From positions 2,983,501-3,047,500 of the forward strand of contig NZ_CP031416.1 in the NCBI RefSeq assembly GCF_003367375.1: a stretch of DNA of 64,000 nucleotides, in the 5' to 3' direction. The stretch is from Gallaecimonas mangrovi (GTDB taxonomy: Bacteria; Pseudomonadota; Gammaproteobacteria; Enterobacterales; Gallaecimonadaceae). How positions within the stretch are numbered: position 1 is the first letter of the stretch; every line of letters begins with the position of its first letter. This document shows positions 48,578-58,729 of the stretch, one piece after another. The notes beneath the pieces were generated by a model. The model was not told the DNA's origin and ran no database searches. It saw only the letters and a list, made by a program, of their open reading frames with translations. The translations under genes were made by a program, and so were the position numbers.

Positions 48578-48723
48578 GCGCTTTTACCCCATGGCGAGCA
48601 GCGGTCTTTTTAACTTGCAAACCCGATCACACTCTGGCTTTCCCGCCACCCCAAAGCGTTAAGAATTAATTAATCTTTTGCCAATAATGTTTTGTTTTCA
48701 TAAAGATAAACTTGCTGGCATCC

Positions 48724-49263
48724 ATGACAATAAAAACTACCTTGCTTGCATCTGGCTTTGTGCTGGCAAGCTTTGCAGCCCATGCAGGCTCTGACACATG
48801 GGAAACCATCAGTAATGTCGGCACCAATGGTCTCATCGCTACAGCATTACTGGTGCCAGCGGTAAATGAAGACTGGGACGGGCTATACCAAGCGGGCTTT
48901 AGTATCGGTGCCGCTGCCGCCACCAGCGTGGTAACCAAACAGCTGGTGCACGAAGAGCGCCCCGACCACAGCGATAACCAAAGCTTTCCTTCTAACCACG
49001 CCAGTGCCGCCTTTGCGGCGGCAACAACGCTGACCATTCGTAACGGCTGGCAGTGGGGAATACCGGCCTATGGGGTGGCCACCTTGTCGGCGGTAGGCCG
49101 GGTAGAGGCAGACCGCCACTATTGGAAAGATGTTATTGCAGGTGCCGCCATCGGTACCGCCGCTGGCTGGTTTTTTACCCATAACATTACCGACACCGTT
49201 GCCATCAGCCCTTGGTTCGATAAATGGGGCACCAGCGGCATTATGGTTTCAATGCGCTGGTAA
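48724..49263 (+). CDS. Periplasmic PAP2-family phosphatase
   Basis: Exported 179-residue phosphatase: signal peptide (TIKTTLLASGFVLASFAAHA), then the PAP2 motifs KQLVHEERPD, FPSNHASAAF and GRVEADRHYWKDV, with Lys, Arg, two His and Asp all present. Substrate unknown; small PAP2 proteins often act on lipid phosphates. The Met is chosen over an in-frame TTG four codons earlier. The ribosome site is weak. Distinct from the large PAP2 lipoprotein at 2.9 kb. Confidence 0.88.
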   Translation: MTIKTTLLASGFVLASFAAHAGSDTWETISNVGTNGLIATALLVPAVNEDWDGLYQAGFSIGAAAATSVVTKQLVHEERPDHSDNQSFPSNHASAAFAAATTLTIRNGWQWGIPAYGVATLSAVGRVEADRHYWKDVIAGAAIGTAAGWFFTHNITDTVAISPWFDKWGTSGIMVSMRW

Positions 49264-49356
49264 GCACTTAACCCTTAGATTTTGTTATTCTTTTATAGTG
49301 AAGTGCAGGGGCTTTAGGGTAAAGTCACCCGCATTGAAGCGGTAAGGGAATACACC

Positions 49357-50868
49357 ATGCGTTACTTGCTGTTAGCGCTGTTTGGCCTATCCAGCTTGGC
49401 CAGTGCTCAGGACTTTTTCCATGGCAACGGCCAAGTGGCCAACGCCCCCATCACCATTACCCTCAGTAAAGCGGCCAATGGCCAGCTGAGTGGCCACTAC
49501 GCCTACCAAAAATACCAAAAGCCCATTGCGATTGAAGGCCAGCTAAGCGGTGACAAGGTCAAGCTCCACACCACCGGCCAAAAAACCGAAGAAGAGTTTG
49601 ATGGGCTGCTGGTAACCATTGACGGCAAGCCGGTGCAAATATCCGGCAGTTGGTCGCAGCAGCAACGCTATAACTATGCCTATTTTGCCGTAGGCACCAT
49701 GCCTGACCCTTACCGTGACCATCAGATAAGCTGTCAGGAAATGGCCCAAAGTCCGGCATTAGTGTTTAAAAGCAACGTGGATTTAGGCTCAGGTTCTGCC
49801 TCACCCAACAGCATTGATTACCAATGCCCGCACAGCCTTGCCTCACTTGCCTTTATCAAGCCCCTTTTAGCGCTAGCGGGCTTTATTCAGGAACCCTTTG
49901 CTTTGCCACAGGCCTGTACCGGCACCATTGTTTTCGCCCAAGCACGTTACCAAAGCTTTGACTTAGCCCGCCTCGGTTATTACCCGCAGTCGGTGAAGTC
50001 TGCGGCCAACAGCCAGTTAAAGGAACGGTATTTTCGCCAGTGGAGCTACCAAAGTCTCTTTAACCGCGACATTTATAACCGCTTTGAAAACATGAAAAAA
50101 ACTGTGCTTCCCCAGTTAGCAGCCTGGTATCAGCAAACAGCGGCCGTGAACGCCAGCACTGCGGCCACCTATGCCAGTAACGCCCTAGCGGTTATCGCAG
50201 ACTCGGCCTATGGTGCTTTTCCCGGTAGCTATTCTGGCCGCTGGCAACCAGAGCCGTTGGTTGCTCACACCGAGGATGCCATTAACGGCAACAGCAACGC
50301 TTTTATAAAAGCCCTTGCCAAAAGTCGCGACCAGCAAAAACGCAATAGCCTGCGCTGGCTGCTCGTTAGCCGCCCACAACCGGCCCTTATTCAGCAACTG
50401 CTGGCCAGTATTGAGCAAGTTAATACCAAAGGCCGCGGTGAATCGCCCTTGTCATTAGCGGTAACCAAGCCCAAATTGCTGGCCATGCTGTTAGCAAAGG
50501 GCTTTGCTCCCAACCAGCAAAATAGCTTTGGTAAAACCCCGCTCTTTTACGCCATTGAGTATCAAAATAGGGCGGCAGTGGCACAGTTACTGGCCGCTGG
50601 TGCCGACGTAAATCACCGCTACCAGATGCAGGATATGGATGACATTGAGTACCAATGCGATAACACCATTACCCATTGGTACCGCACGCCCTTAATGCAC
50701 GCCGCCCAACACAGCGATGTGGCCATGCTGGCCGAGCTGTTAAAAGCCGGCGCCGACATTAACGCCAAAGACAGCCTGGGAGATAACGCCGCAGCGTACG
50801 CTAAAAAAGCCGGTAAGGCAGATAACCTGGCGTTTTTGCAAAAGCAGATGCGGGCGCATTTGCACTAG
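49357..50868 (+). CDS. Secreted ankyrin-repeat protein
   Basis: Exported protein of 503 residues: signal peptide (MRYLLLALFGLSSLASA), a beta-type N-terminal region of about 100 residues, a middle part with several Cys resembling no family known to me, and C-terminal ankyrin repeats from about residue 370 (GESPLSLAVTKPKLLAMLLA, TPLFYAIEYQNRAAVAQLLA, TPLMHAAQHSDVAMLAELLK). Ankyrin repeats bind proteins; the partner is unknown. AAGGGA lies ahead of the ATG. Confidence 0.85.
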   Translation: MRYLLLALFGLSSLASAQDFFHGNGQVANAPITITLSKAANGQLSGHYAYQKYQKPIAIEGQLSGDKVKLHTTGQKTEEEFDGLLVTIDGKPVQISGSWSQQQRYNYAYFAVGTMPDPYRDHQISCQEMAQSPALVFKSNVDLGSGSASPNSIDYQCPHSLASLAFIKPLLALAGFIQEPFALPQACTGTIVFAQARYQSFDLARLGYYPQSVKSAANSQLKERYFRQWSYQSLFNRDIYNRFENMKKTVLPQLAAWYQQTAAVNASTAATYASNALAVIADSAYGAFPGSYSGRWQPEPLVAHTEDAINGNSNAFIKALAKSRDQQKRNSLRWLLVSRPQPALIQQLLASIEQVNTKGRGESPLSLAVTKPKLLAMLLAKGFAPNQQNSFGKTPLFYAIEYQNRAAVAQLLAAGADVNHRYQMQDMDDIEYQCDNTITHWYRTPLMHAAQHSDVAMLAELLKAGADINAKDSLGDNAAAYAKKAGKADNLAFLQKQMRAHLH

Positions 50869-50906
50869 GCGATTGCTCGCAATAACAGTAAAGGAGACGC
50901 CATAAA

Positions 50907-51365
50907 ATGGGCTGTATTTTTTGCGATATTGTTGCCGGTAAAGCGCCCTGCCATAAGGTATGGGAAGACGAAAGCCACCTAGCATTTTTATCGATTTTTC
51001 CTAACACCCCTGGCTTTACCGTGGTGATCCCGAAAGGGCATCACGGCAGTTATGCCTTTGCACAAGACGACAAGGTGTTAACGGCGTTGCTGCTGGCCAC
51101 CAAAGAAGTGGCAAGACTGTTGGATAAAGCCTTTGATGATGTCGCGCGCTGCGGCATGTTCTTTGAGGGCTACGGTGTAGATCACCTGCACAGCAAACTG
51201 TTCCCTATGCACGGCACCGGTAACGATGCCAAGTTTCAAGCGATTGAAGCGGTGAAAGACACCTTTTTTGAGCGCTATGAAGGTTACTTATCGTCTCACG
51301 ATAGCCACCGCGCCGATGACCAAACCCTGGCCGCCCTGGCAGCAAAAATAAGGGCGGCCCGGTAA
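50907..51365 (+). CDS. HIT-family protein
   Basis: Nucleotide-binding hydrolase of the histidine triad superfamily, 152 residues. The N-terminus CIFCDIVAGKAPCHKVWED is typical, with a zinc-type CxxC. The triad is HLHSKLF instead of His-x-His-x-His, so the third His is Lys, while the first two (including the nucleophile position) remain. A further His follows three residues later. GGAG precedes the ATG. Substrate unknown. Confidence 0.88.
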   Translation: MGCIFCDIVAGKAPCHKVWEDESHLAFLSIFPNTPGFTVVIPKGHHGSYAFAQDDKVLTALLLATKEVARLLDKAFDDVARCGMFFEGYGVDHLHSKLFPMHGTGNDAKFQAIEAVKDTFFERYEGYLSSHDSHRADDQTLAALAAKIRAAR

Positions 51366-51367
51366 CC

Positions 51368-52210
51368 TTAAGCCTGGATAAATGCCAGCACGTCCTTATT
51401 AAATTTGTCAGGTTCCAACTGCGCCAAACCGTGACTGCCACCTTCATAAATTTTAAGGGTGGCGTCTTTTACCAAGGTTGCGGTTAACTCTGCCGAGGCG
51501 GCAATGGGCACTATCTGGTCATCATCACCGTGGATCACCAAGGTGGGTTTATCAATGGCCTTAAGATCGTCGCTATAGTCCACTTCTGAAAATTCGCGGA
51601 TACAGTCGTACTCACCTTTAATACCGCCTTGCATTCCCATCAACCAAAAAGAACGCTGCAGGCCTTCTTTTATCTCAGCGTCCTGGCGGTTAAAGCCGTA
51701 AAAAGGCACCGTTAAATCCATAAAGAACTGGGCCCTGTTACTGGCGGTGCCCTGGCGAATACCGTCAAAAACATCCAGCGGCGTACCGGCGGGGTTAGCC
51801 GGCGTTTTCAGCATCAACGGCGGCACGGCGCCAACCAGCACCATTTTGGCCACGCGGCTACTGCCATGGCGGCCAACATAATGGGCAATTTCACCGCCGC
51901 CGGTGGAATGGCCAACCAAAATGACGTCTTTTAACGCTAAATGGGCAATAAGCTCGGCTAGATCATCGGCATATTGGTCCATGTTGTTGCCATCCCAAGG
52001 CTGGGATGAGGCGCCATGACCGCGGCGGTCATGGGCAATAACCCGGTAACCGTTGAGGCCAAAAAACAGCATTTGCGCATCCCAGGCATCACCGGCCAAA
52101 GGCCAGCCATGGGAAAAGACAATAGGCTGGCCTTGGCCCCAATCCTTATAAGCAATGCGAGTACCGTCTTGGGTGGTAATAAACTGATGGGCAAGACTAT
52201 CAATAGACAT
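51368..52210 (-). CDS. Alpha/beta hydrolase, non-heme chloroperoxidase-like
   Basis: Hydrolase of 280 residues. The catalytic Ser lies in VGHSTGGGE near residue 100, the acid in [10 protein letters not shown], and the His in GGSHGL near the C-terminus. The overall pattern ([28 protein letters not shown]) is that of cofactor-free haloperoxidase/esterases. AGGAGC sets this ATG, although the frame is open 15 codons further. It is convergent with the HIT gene. Confidence 0.92.
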   Translation of the reverse strand: MSIDSLAHQFITTQDGTRIAYKDWGQGQPIVFSHGWPLAGDAWDAQMLFFGLNGYRVIAHDRRGHGASSQPWDGNNMDQYADDLAELIAHLALKDVILVGHSTGGGEIAHYVGRHGSSRVAKMVLVGAVPPLMLKTPANPAGTPLDVFDGIRQGTASNRAQFFMDLTVPFYGFNRQDAEIKEGLQRSFWLMGMQGGIKGEYDCIREFSEVDYSDDLKAIDKPTLVIHGDDDQIVPIAASAELTATLVKDATLKIYEGGSHGLAQLEPDKFNKDVLAFIQA

Positions 52211-52347
52211 GGTCGCTCCTGGGTGAACAGACATGATGAAACTGGTGCCGGGCACCAGTGCTGTCTATTCACGCTACCAAAGCTAAAAGGGGCGACATAG
52301 TTAATCAGCAGAAGCCTTAAATCACTTTAAAAACAAATGGATAATGA

Positions 52348-52393
52348 AGGATGTTAACCCACATTCCTCCTTAAATACCGGGGTTAACATCCT
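52348..52393. repeat. 13-bp perfect inverted repeat
   Basis: AGGATGTTAACCC (52348-52360) and GGGTTAACATCCT (52381-52393) are separated by 20 bases, between the hydrolase start and the chemoreceptor stop. There is no T run. It might be a terminator remnant, an operator or a mobile-element end. Confidence 0.7.
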
Positions 52394-52407
52394 GAATGGC
52401 TGGCACG

Positions 52408-54111
52408 CTAGCCAAGGCGGGCTTTCACCTTAAACTGGCTCATTAAGGTTTTCAGTTCCAGGGCCTGGCGGTTTAGGTCATCGCAGGCAGCTTCGGTGTC
52501 GGTGGTGCTGGCCAGTACAATTTGCCCAGCGTCACGAATGTCCACCACACTGCGGCTAATTTCGTCGGCGGCAGCCGATTGCTGTTCACTGGCGGTAGCC
52601 ATCAAGGCATTGGCATCATTAAGGTTGTTCAGTGCCTCAAAACCGCTGGAAAGCTCATCCTTGGCCAGATTAATGTGGCGAGAGGTCTCCATGATTTTCT
52701 CGCTGCTTTGATAAATCACATCCACCGCGCTACTGGCATTGCCTACCAAATTGGCAATAAGTTCCTGAATTTCCTTGGTTGCATCCTGGCTACGGGACGC
52801 CAGCGCCCGTACTTCATCCGCCACCACCGCAAAGCCACGGCCTTGTTCGCCAGCCCTGGCCGCTTCAATGGCGGCATTCAGTGCCAGCAGATTGGTTTGT
52901 TCGGCAATGCCATTAACGATGTTAATAAACTCTTTGATTTTGTCGGTGCTGGTGCGCAGCTCGTCAATCATTTCCCGGGATTGGTCGGTGCTGGCCACCG
53001 CCGCTTCTGAAAGCCGCTGGGTTTTGTCCATGGTGTGGCTGCCCTGGCGAATGGCGCCGGAGGCCTGATTGGAACTGTGCAGAGTATCTTGGGCGTTTTT
53101 CGCCACTTGCGAAATGGTTACCGACATTTGGTGAATGGCACTGGAGGCCTGTTCGGTATTTTGCTGTTGCTGATTAACCGCTTGGCGATTTTTGCGGGCC
53201 ATTTGCGATAAGTGGTCGGCAGATTGTGCCATCTGCCCAGAATGGCCCATGATGGTAGACACCATACGGCTTAAGGAATTAGCCATTTGGTTCATGCACA
53301 GCAATAACTTGCCGAGTTCGTCTTTACGGTTCACTTCAATATCCACATCAAAGTTACCGCTGGCCATTTGTTCTGCCACTTCCCGTGCCTTCGCCACATA
53401 AGTGACAATTTGCCGGCTAATCACCACGCTGGTAATAATGCCCACCAACAAAGCAATCGAGGTGAGAAGAATGCTTTGCCAAAGCGCATGGCGCTCATCG
53501 GCCTCGGCATTCATTGCTACCGCTTCGCCAATGCTTTGAATTTTATCAATATAAGCGACCAGCTCTTTATTAAGGCCTTGCTGGCGCTGCTCAAGCAGCG
53601 TTGCCTCCGATCTCAATGACGCTGGCTCAACCCCACTTTTGATTTTGTCGATAAAGGCGAAGGCGTCTTTTTCAAATGCATCGTGGTGCTCAACAATCAG
53701 CTGTAATTGGCTAAAGAGCTGCTGTTCTTTACCTTCAAGCTGGTCAGACAAACTGTGGTTAATGGCGGTTTTTAACAGTTGCTCGGCATTACCGATATTA
53801 CGGTCAAAGTCGGTGAGCATGGTTTTGTAACGGCTAAGTATTTGCGGCACATCGTCTTCTTGGCCAGTAGTGGGGATCTTTAACGCCCGGTAGGACTGTT
53901 CCAGCAAGGTCGCGCTTTGAATTTGCTTAACAGTAATGTGGCTGGTGAGCTGCACCAGGGGAATAGTTTCATGCGCGATACCCTTGATGTCCCGTGCTAT
54001 TTTGCCCATTTTCGCCATGCTGAAGGCCGAAATAATAATGGTGATCATCAGCACTATGCCAACCAGCAGCACAATTTTAATGGCGACGGACTGATCCTTT
54101 ATCCACTGCAT
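52408..54111 (-). CDS. Methyl-accepting chemotaxis protein
   Basis: Chemoreceptor of 567 residues: TM1 near residues 10-30, a helical periplasmic region of about 160 residues, TM2 ([20 protein letters not shown]), HAMP and the signalling domain with [18 protein letters not shown] and [15 protein letters not shown]. The C-terminus ([11 protein letters not shown]) has no CheR-binding pentapeptide. AGGAAAGG precedes the ATG. Ligand unknown. Confidence 0.93.
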   Translation of the reverse strand: MQWIKDQSVAIKIVLLVGIVLMITIIISAFSMAKMGKIARDIKGIAHETIPLVQLTSHITVKQIQSATLLEQSYRALKIPTTGQEDDVPQILSRYKTMLTDFDRNIGNAEQLLKTAINHSLSDQLEGKEQQLFSQLQLIVEHHDAFEKDAFAFIDKIKSGVEPASLRSEATLLEQRQQGLNKELVAYIDKIQSIGEAVAMNAEADERHALWQSILLTSIALLVGIITSVVISRQIVTYVAKAREVAEQMASGNFDVDIEVNRKDELGKLLLCMNQMANSLSRMVSTIMGHSGQMAQSADHLSQMARKNRQAVNQQQQNTEQASSAIHQMSVTISQVAKNAQDTLHSSNQASGAIRQGSHTMDKTQRLSEAAVASTDQSREMIDELRTSTDKIKEFINIVNGIAEQTNLLALNAAIEAARAGEQGRGFAVVADEVRALASRSQDATKEIQELIANLVGNASSAVDVIYQSSEKIMETSRHINLAKDELSSGFEALNNLNDANALMATASEQQSAAADEISRSVVDIRDAGQIVLASTTDTEAACDDLNRQALELKTLMSQFKVKARLG

Positions 54112-54260
54112 ATCCTTTCCTCACGTCCTTGAATGCCCCACCTACGGCTTTTCCTCTGCGAACAAAGTCTTAGGTGCCCCTACTGATAGCAGTGTAGACG
54201 TTACACAAGAACTTGGCGTTCAGGCTGTAGTAAGCATTAAGGATGCTAAGAAGGTTATTT

Positions 54261-54289
54261 AAAAAAAAGGCCAGCACGAGGCTGGCCAG
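54261..54289 (-). terminator. Rho-independent terminator of the transporter operon
   Basis: On the minus strand GGCCAGC/GCTGGCC is followed by eight T. It lies about 40 bases past the transporter stop. Confidence 0.85.
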
Positions 54290-54326
54290 AATCACAACGT
54301 TGAGCAAGCACACGTTGCCAAGAAGG

Positions 54327-55628
54327 TCAGAACAAAAACGTCAAAGCGACGTTAAAAAGCAGCGCTGCTGCAAAGCCAATGGGAGCGGCTTTAAATAACA
54401 TTTGCGGAAACAGAGCCTGGCGTTTTTCTTCGCTGCTACACGCCGCCAGAACCAAGCTGCCGCCCGATGAAAAGGGCGAGATAGAGGTTGCCTGCGCACC
54501 CACCACGATACTGATGAAGATGATCATCGGGTCGATATGCAGCGACTGGGCAATACCAGGCACCAAGGGGAACAGAGCCGGGGTAACCACCCCCAGGGTG
54601 CTGGCAAAAAGCGACATAAAGGCGCCGACAATACCGAACACGATAGGCACCAAATACACCGGAATAGAGGTGCCAATCCAGGAACCCAAGGCTTTAATGG
54701 CGCCAGCGTGAATGGCAACCGAGATCAGCATGCCAACACCACAAATCATAATGATGGTGGGCCAAGGCAAGGAAGCAATGGCTTTGCGCTCGTCACCCAG
54801 TTTCATCACCAAGGCGATAACCGAGAAGATACTGGCGATAAGGCCGATATTAATTTTGCTGTTAAGGAAGGTAACGGCGGCATTGTGCGGGGCTACCAAG
54901 TGGGCAATGGGGAATACCAGCACCACCAGCATCATGATGACTGTTAACCACAGGGTTTTCTTTTGCACCGCATCAAAGGGCCGCGGCGTATCCACATCCA
55001 ATACTGACTGGCTAATGGTTTTGCGCTGCTTACCGGTAAACACCATCACCGCGATCACCAAGATGGGGATTATAAAGGTGCTGGCAAAAATACCGGCTGA
55101 GTTCAAAAACGCTTGGTCATCACTCAAGCCAGCATGGGTCATCAAACCGCGGAAAATAATGCCGCTTTGGCTCGCCACGAAGTTGGCCCCCGCCAGCGCG
55201 CCGTAGTTTACCGACATGGCGCCCACCACCATGCTCATGCCGGTACGTTGGCAAATCAGCAGAGTCAGCGGTGCCATAAAGGCCAGTACGGTGTAATAGC
55301 CAGCACCCAGGCCAGCAATCAAAGTGGCGATAAAGAAAATGGCAAAGGGCAGCAGGTGCGGCACATTGCGACACCGGTAAAGCAGGTGTTCCGCCAGCCT
55401 TTCCAGGGTGCCGTTGATGGTAGCGAAGCTGTAAAACAGCGACACCGAGAAAATGATAAAGAAGATTTTTAGCGGCCACAGTTTGATAAGCTCGTTCGGG
55501 CTCATACCCATCACAAAGCAACCAATCAAGTAGGCAAACGCGATGGCATACAAGCCAATGTTTATCCGCGTTTTATAGCCCAGTCCTATTGCCAGGACGA
55601 TGGCGGCCACCACCATGAGACTTAACAT
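54327..55628 (-). CDS. MatC-like dicarboxylate-type carrier
   Basis: Inner-membrane transporter of 433 residues with about twelve helices. The first part (FFIIFSVSLFYSFATINGTLERLA, split by helices; ATLIAGLGAGYYTVLAFMAPL) resembles the MatC N-terminal family of malonate/dicarboxylate carriers within the ion-transporter superfamily. The motif SPFSSGG near the C-terminus also fits these carriers. AGGAA lies before the ATG. It follows the amidohydrolase gene by 33 bases on the same strand, so the two form an operon for uptake and breakdown of one compound, probably a carboxylate. Confidence 0.8.
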   Translation of the reverse strand: MLSLMVVAAIVLAIGLGYKTRINIGLYAIAFAYLIGCFVMGMSPNELIKLWPLKIFFIIFSVSLFYSFATINGTLERLAEHLLYRCRNVPHLLPFAIFFIATLIAGLGAGYYTVLAFMAPLTLLICQRTGMSMVVGAMSVNYGALAGANFVASQSGIIFRGLMTHAGLSDDQAFLNSAGIFASTFIIPILVIAVMVFTGKQRKTISQSVLDVDTPRPFDAVQKKTLWLTVIMMLVVLVFPIAHLVAPHNAAVTFLNSKINIGLIASIFSVIALVMKLGDERKAIASLPWPTIIMICGVGMLISVAIHAGAIKALGSWIGTSIPVYLVPIVFGIVGAFMSLFASTLGVVTPALFPLVPGIAQSLHIDPMIIFISIVVGAQATSISPFSSGGSLVLAACSSEEKRQALFPQMLFKAAPIGFAAALLFNVALTFLF

Positions 55629-55661
55629 AGGGTTTCCTTTTTATATTGTTTTATTGGCTTT

Positions 55662-56501
55662 TTAAGCCAGTTGGAACAAGGCCTTTGGATTGTCTACCAA
55701 GACCTGTTTTTTTTCTGCTGTATTACTCAATAAGGCGTCCATCGCCTGGTATTGCTCCTGGTATGAGGTTTGATCCTCAAACTGGGTGTGAGGCCAATCA
55801 CTGCCCCACAAGAAGCGGCCAGAGCCGCCCATAGCACTGCGCAAGAGCGCGTGCATTTGCTTGGCCCGTTGCAATCGTTCACTAGGCGAAAGCGCGGGGT
55901 CATTGCGGTAACTGGCGGAGAGTTTCACCCACAGTTGCGGGCTCGATAACTGCGCCAAAAAGGCATGATGCAGCGGGTTATCAGGGTTAATACCGTCGGT
56001 TGGACGACCAAAGTGGTCGATAACGACATTGACGCCGCTTTCGATAATGTTTGGCAGAAAACTGGCCAGCTCATCCACATGACACTGAATTTGCAGTGAC
56101 CAGTTACGCGCTTTAAGGCGTTTAAAAAAGTCTTGCCAAAGTGGCGACTGATAATCACCGGCAGATTTGCCAATCAAGTTCAGCCTGACGCCAACAGCGC
56201 CTTGGCTATCTAGTTGCTCAAGTTCGTTGTCAGTGATGGATGGCTCCACCACCACGATGGCCCTGAGCCGGTCAGGAACGGTAGCAGCGGCGGCCATTAA
56301 GTAGTGGTTATCGGTACCTAAAAAGCTCGGTTGTACCAACACCCCATGGGACATGCCAAATTGGTCGAGATTGGCCAGGTAATCTTGCACCGTCGCTTGG
56401 TAGTCAGGGGTATAACGGCGGCCAGAGACCATAGGCAGACTGGGCGTAAACACGTGAGCATGGCAGTCAACAGCGCTGACCGCTAAGCAAGAAGGTTTCA
56501 T
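55662..56501 (-). CDS. Amidohydrolase-family lactonase (LigI-like)
   Basis: TIM-barrel hydrolase of 279 residues. Landmarks of the 2-pyrone-4,6-dicarboxylate lactonase-like group are present: DCHAHVF near residue 13, GVLVQPSFLGTDN, QCHVDELAS, VVIDHFGRP, and WGSDWPHTQFE with the catalytic Asp. The actual substrate is not readable; lactones or related carboxylates are likely. It is the first gene of an operon with the MatC-like carrier, divergent from a GntR/HutC regulator. Confidence 0.85.
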   Translation of the reverse strand: MKPSCLAVSAVDCHAHVFTPSLPMVSGRRYTPDYQATVQDYLANLDQFGMSHGVLVQPSFLGTDNHYLMAAAATVPDRLRAIVVVEPSITDNELEQLDSQGAVGVRLNLIGKSAGDYQSPLWQDFFKRLKARNWSLQIQCHVDELASFLPNIIESGVNVVIDHFGRPTDGINPDNPLHHAFLAQLSSPQLWVKLSASYRNDPALSPSERLQRAKQMHALLRSAMGGSGRFLWGSDWPHTQFEDQTSYQEQYQAMDALLSNTAEKKQVLVDNPKALFQLA

Positions 56502-56686
56502 GGTAGTCCCCTCGAATTAAGCCCTAATGACGCGCACGAACGTCAGGCAAAATTCATTTATTCATATATATGTTTAAAGCAAAATATCCTCGATTTCGTA
56601 TAAAAGTCAACCTTGGGGGCCCTTTTTGGCCGCGAGTGGAGTAGGATTGGCCAAGTGAGCGGACCACTAAATCATTAGATAATTAA

Positions 56687-57424
56687 ATGAATACAAGCAC
56701 TTTAGAAAGGGATAACCGGCTTCCTCTTTATCAGCGTATTCGTGACGACATGCTCGAGCGTATTGCTAATCGCCAATGGCTTCCCGACCATGCCATTCCC
56801 ACCGAAGCCGAACTAACACAACTGTATGGTGTGGCCATTGGTACCATTCGCAAGGCGGTTGATACCCTGGTAAACGACGGCCTGTTATTGCGGGTACAGG
56901 GCCGCGGCACATTTATTCAGCGTCCTAACTTTGGCAGTTCGCTGTTTCGTTTTTTCCGCCAGCGCGGAGCCAGCGGCAGCTACGAGGTACCACAAAGCCA
57001 TATCATGGCCCGCGGTGTCGAGCCTGCCAGCAGTAAAGTGGCCATCGCCTTGCAATTACCGGAAGGCCAGCAGGTTATTCACTTGGAAAGGCAGCGTTTA
57101 CTGAGCGGCCGTTTGGCTTTTATTGAAGACATTTGGTTGGATGCCAGCCGCTTTGCTGAACTGATGGATATTGAGCTAAGTGCCTTTGGTAACCTGCTCT
57201 ACCCGTTTTATGAGGAGCGTTGCCAGCAACTGGTGGCCAGTGCCCGTGAAACCTTGACCATTGCCAGCGCCAATGACGATATTGCCAAGCGCCTGGACAT
57301 CGCCAAAGGGGCACCCATTGCCATTATTGAAAGGTTAGCCATGGATTATGGCCGTCAGCCGTTGGAATACCGGCTGTCACGCTCTGCCGCCGATAACTTC
57401 TGCTATCAAATCGAGATTTCGTAG
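56687..57424 (+). CDS. GntR/HutC-family regulator
   Basis: Repressor-type protein of 245 residues: an N-terminal winged helix (PLYQRIRDDMLERIANRQW, then PTEAELTQLYGVAIGTIRKAVDTL) and a C-terminal UTRA ligand domain (ALQLPEGQQVIHLERQRLL). Its divergence from the amidohydrolase-carrier operon suggests that it controls that operon and senses the substrate. No ribosome site is evident. A TCATT/AATGA imperfect dyad overlaps its start codon and could be an autoregulatory site. Confidence 0.92.
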   Translation: MNTSTLERDNRLPLYQRIRDDMLERIANRQWLPDHAIPTEAELTQLYGVAIGTIRKAVDTLVNDGLLLRVQGRGTFIQRPNFGSSLFRFFRQRGASGSYEVPQSHIMARGVEPASSKVAIALQLPEGQQVIHLERQRLLSGRLAFIEDIWLDASRFAELMDIELSAFGNLLYPFYEERCQQLVASARETLTIASANDDIAKRLDIAKGAPIAIIERLAMDYGRQPLEYRLSRSAADNFCYQIEIS

Positions 57425-58462
57425 TCAGTGGCTAACCACGGTGTTACGGCCAGTATTTTTGGCTTGGTATAAGCGCATATCCGCCTGGCGGTAGAGACTG
57501 TCAAAGTCTTTGCCGTCTTTTCGCCACTGCGCCAGGCCAATACTGACAGTAAAATCAATTGTTTGGCCATTAAGCAGCAAGGGGCTTTCGGCGACAGTGC
57601 TGCGCAGCTTTTCTGCCACCAGCATTGCCCCTTCAGCGTCGCAATGGGGCAAAATCAAACAAAACTCTTCACCGCCCACCCGAAACAGCCAGTCTTGCTC
57701 ACGGGTGTGGCGGCTTAGCAGCTTGGCAAAATACCGCAGTACTTCGTCGCCGCTTTCATGGCCAAAGTTATCGTTAACACTTTTGAAGTGGTCGATATCA
57801 ATCAGTATCAAGGTGAAAGGGCTGCGGCCATGTTGCTGGCACAGCTGCGCAAAGACGTCTTCGAGGTGCAGCCGGTTATGCAGGCCGGTTAAAGGATCTT
57901 GCGACGCAATTTGCCTTAGCTGCTCCATCATCTGGTTGCGCTTACGCTCATAAACATGGCTGATAGCCCAGATAGACAGATAGGTCAGTGCCGCATTAAT
58001 CCCCACCGCTACCGTCATATTGCCGCCATGGGGCGGCTGCACCCACAACAGCGCCACCACCCCGACTAGCCCAACCAGACCGGCTAACACACCGCCCCAA
58101 AAAAGCCCTAACAGCAGCAAGCTACTGGACGGGATCACCAGCAGCCAATAAAAGCCGTCGTTGAGCATGGAACGGGTAAGGATGCTGTCAATGACGGTGG
58201 CGCTGATGATAATCAGCAAAGACGCCGACCAGCCGCGCAAATAAGGGGTGTCCGGCAGGCGATAAAGAAACATGGCGCAATAAAACACCATCAGTACTTC
58301 AACAATGGCGATGGTGTTCCAGCCGTGAGCGCGAAAATTCAGTAGCGCCAACGCCGCCGCCACCAAAATAACCACCCACAGTACCACTCGTAACAAGGCC
58401 CGGCGAAAAACCGTTTTATCTTCCCAGAGAACAGGTGGCGGCGCCGAAAAAGGGGAAGACAT
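57425..58462 (-). CDS. Membrane diguanylate cyclase
   Basis: GGDEF protein of 345 residues. Six or so N-terminal helices form a membrane sensor of unknown type (about residues 20-185). The GGDEF domain has DPLTGLHNR, active-site GGEEF near residue 260 and an RxxD inhibitory site (REQD) five residues ahead. GGAGT precedes the chosen ATG; the open frame continues 93 codons upstream but without membrane-protein character. Its stop is adjacent to the stop of the GntR/HutC gene. Confidence 0.92.
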   Translation of the reverse strand: MSSPFSAPPPVLWEDKTVFRRALLRVVLWVVILVAAALALLNFRAHGWNTIAIVEVLMVFYCAMFLYRLPDTPYLRGWSASLLIIISATVIDSILTRSMLNDGFYWLLVIPSSSLLLLGLFWGGVLAGLVGLVGVVALLWVQPPHGGNMTVAVGINAALTYLSIWAISHVYERKRNQMMEQLRQIASQDPLTGLHNRLHLEDVFAQLCQQHGRSPFTLILIDIDHFKSVNDNFGHESGDEVLRYFAKLLSRHTREQDWLFRVGGEEFCLILPHCDAEGAMLVAEKLRSTVAESPLLLNGQTIDFTVSIGLAQWRKDGKDFDSLYRQADMRLYQAKNTGRNTVVSH

Positions 58463-58729
58463 GCGAAAGCACTCCAAGAAAATTTGACCGCTAAAATTAC
58501 CCTTTCGTGCTGACGATTTCCATGGCCTCATCGCTATTAACGCTGTTTTAGCGCACATTGCCGCGCGCCGCCGTGCAACAAGAGGCGCTAGGCCCAATAA
58601 ATTGTTGAGAAAATTATCTATTCGCGTTTTATAAAATGCTGGTGTTTTGACAGGATGATAAGGTGATAATGGTTCGCAACTCGCCTTAAAACCGAGCCCG
58701 CTAACCCTGTCTGCAAAGGATTTTAAGAG

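Noticed and set aside
54208-54235. GAACTT box as a sigma-E promoter
   Set aside because: The -10 position reads TAAGC, and no gene on that strand follows within reach.
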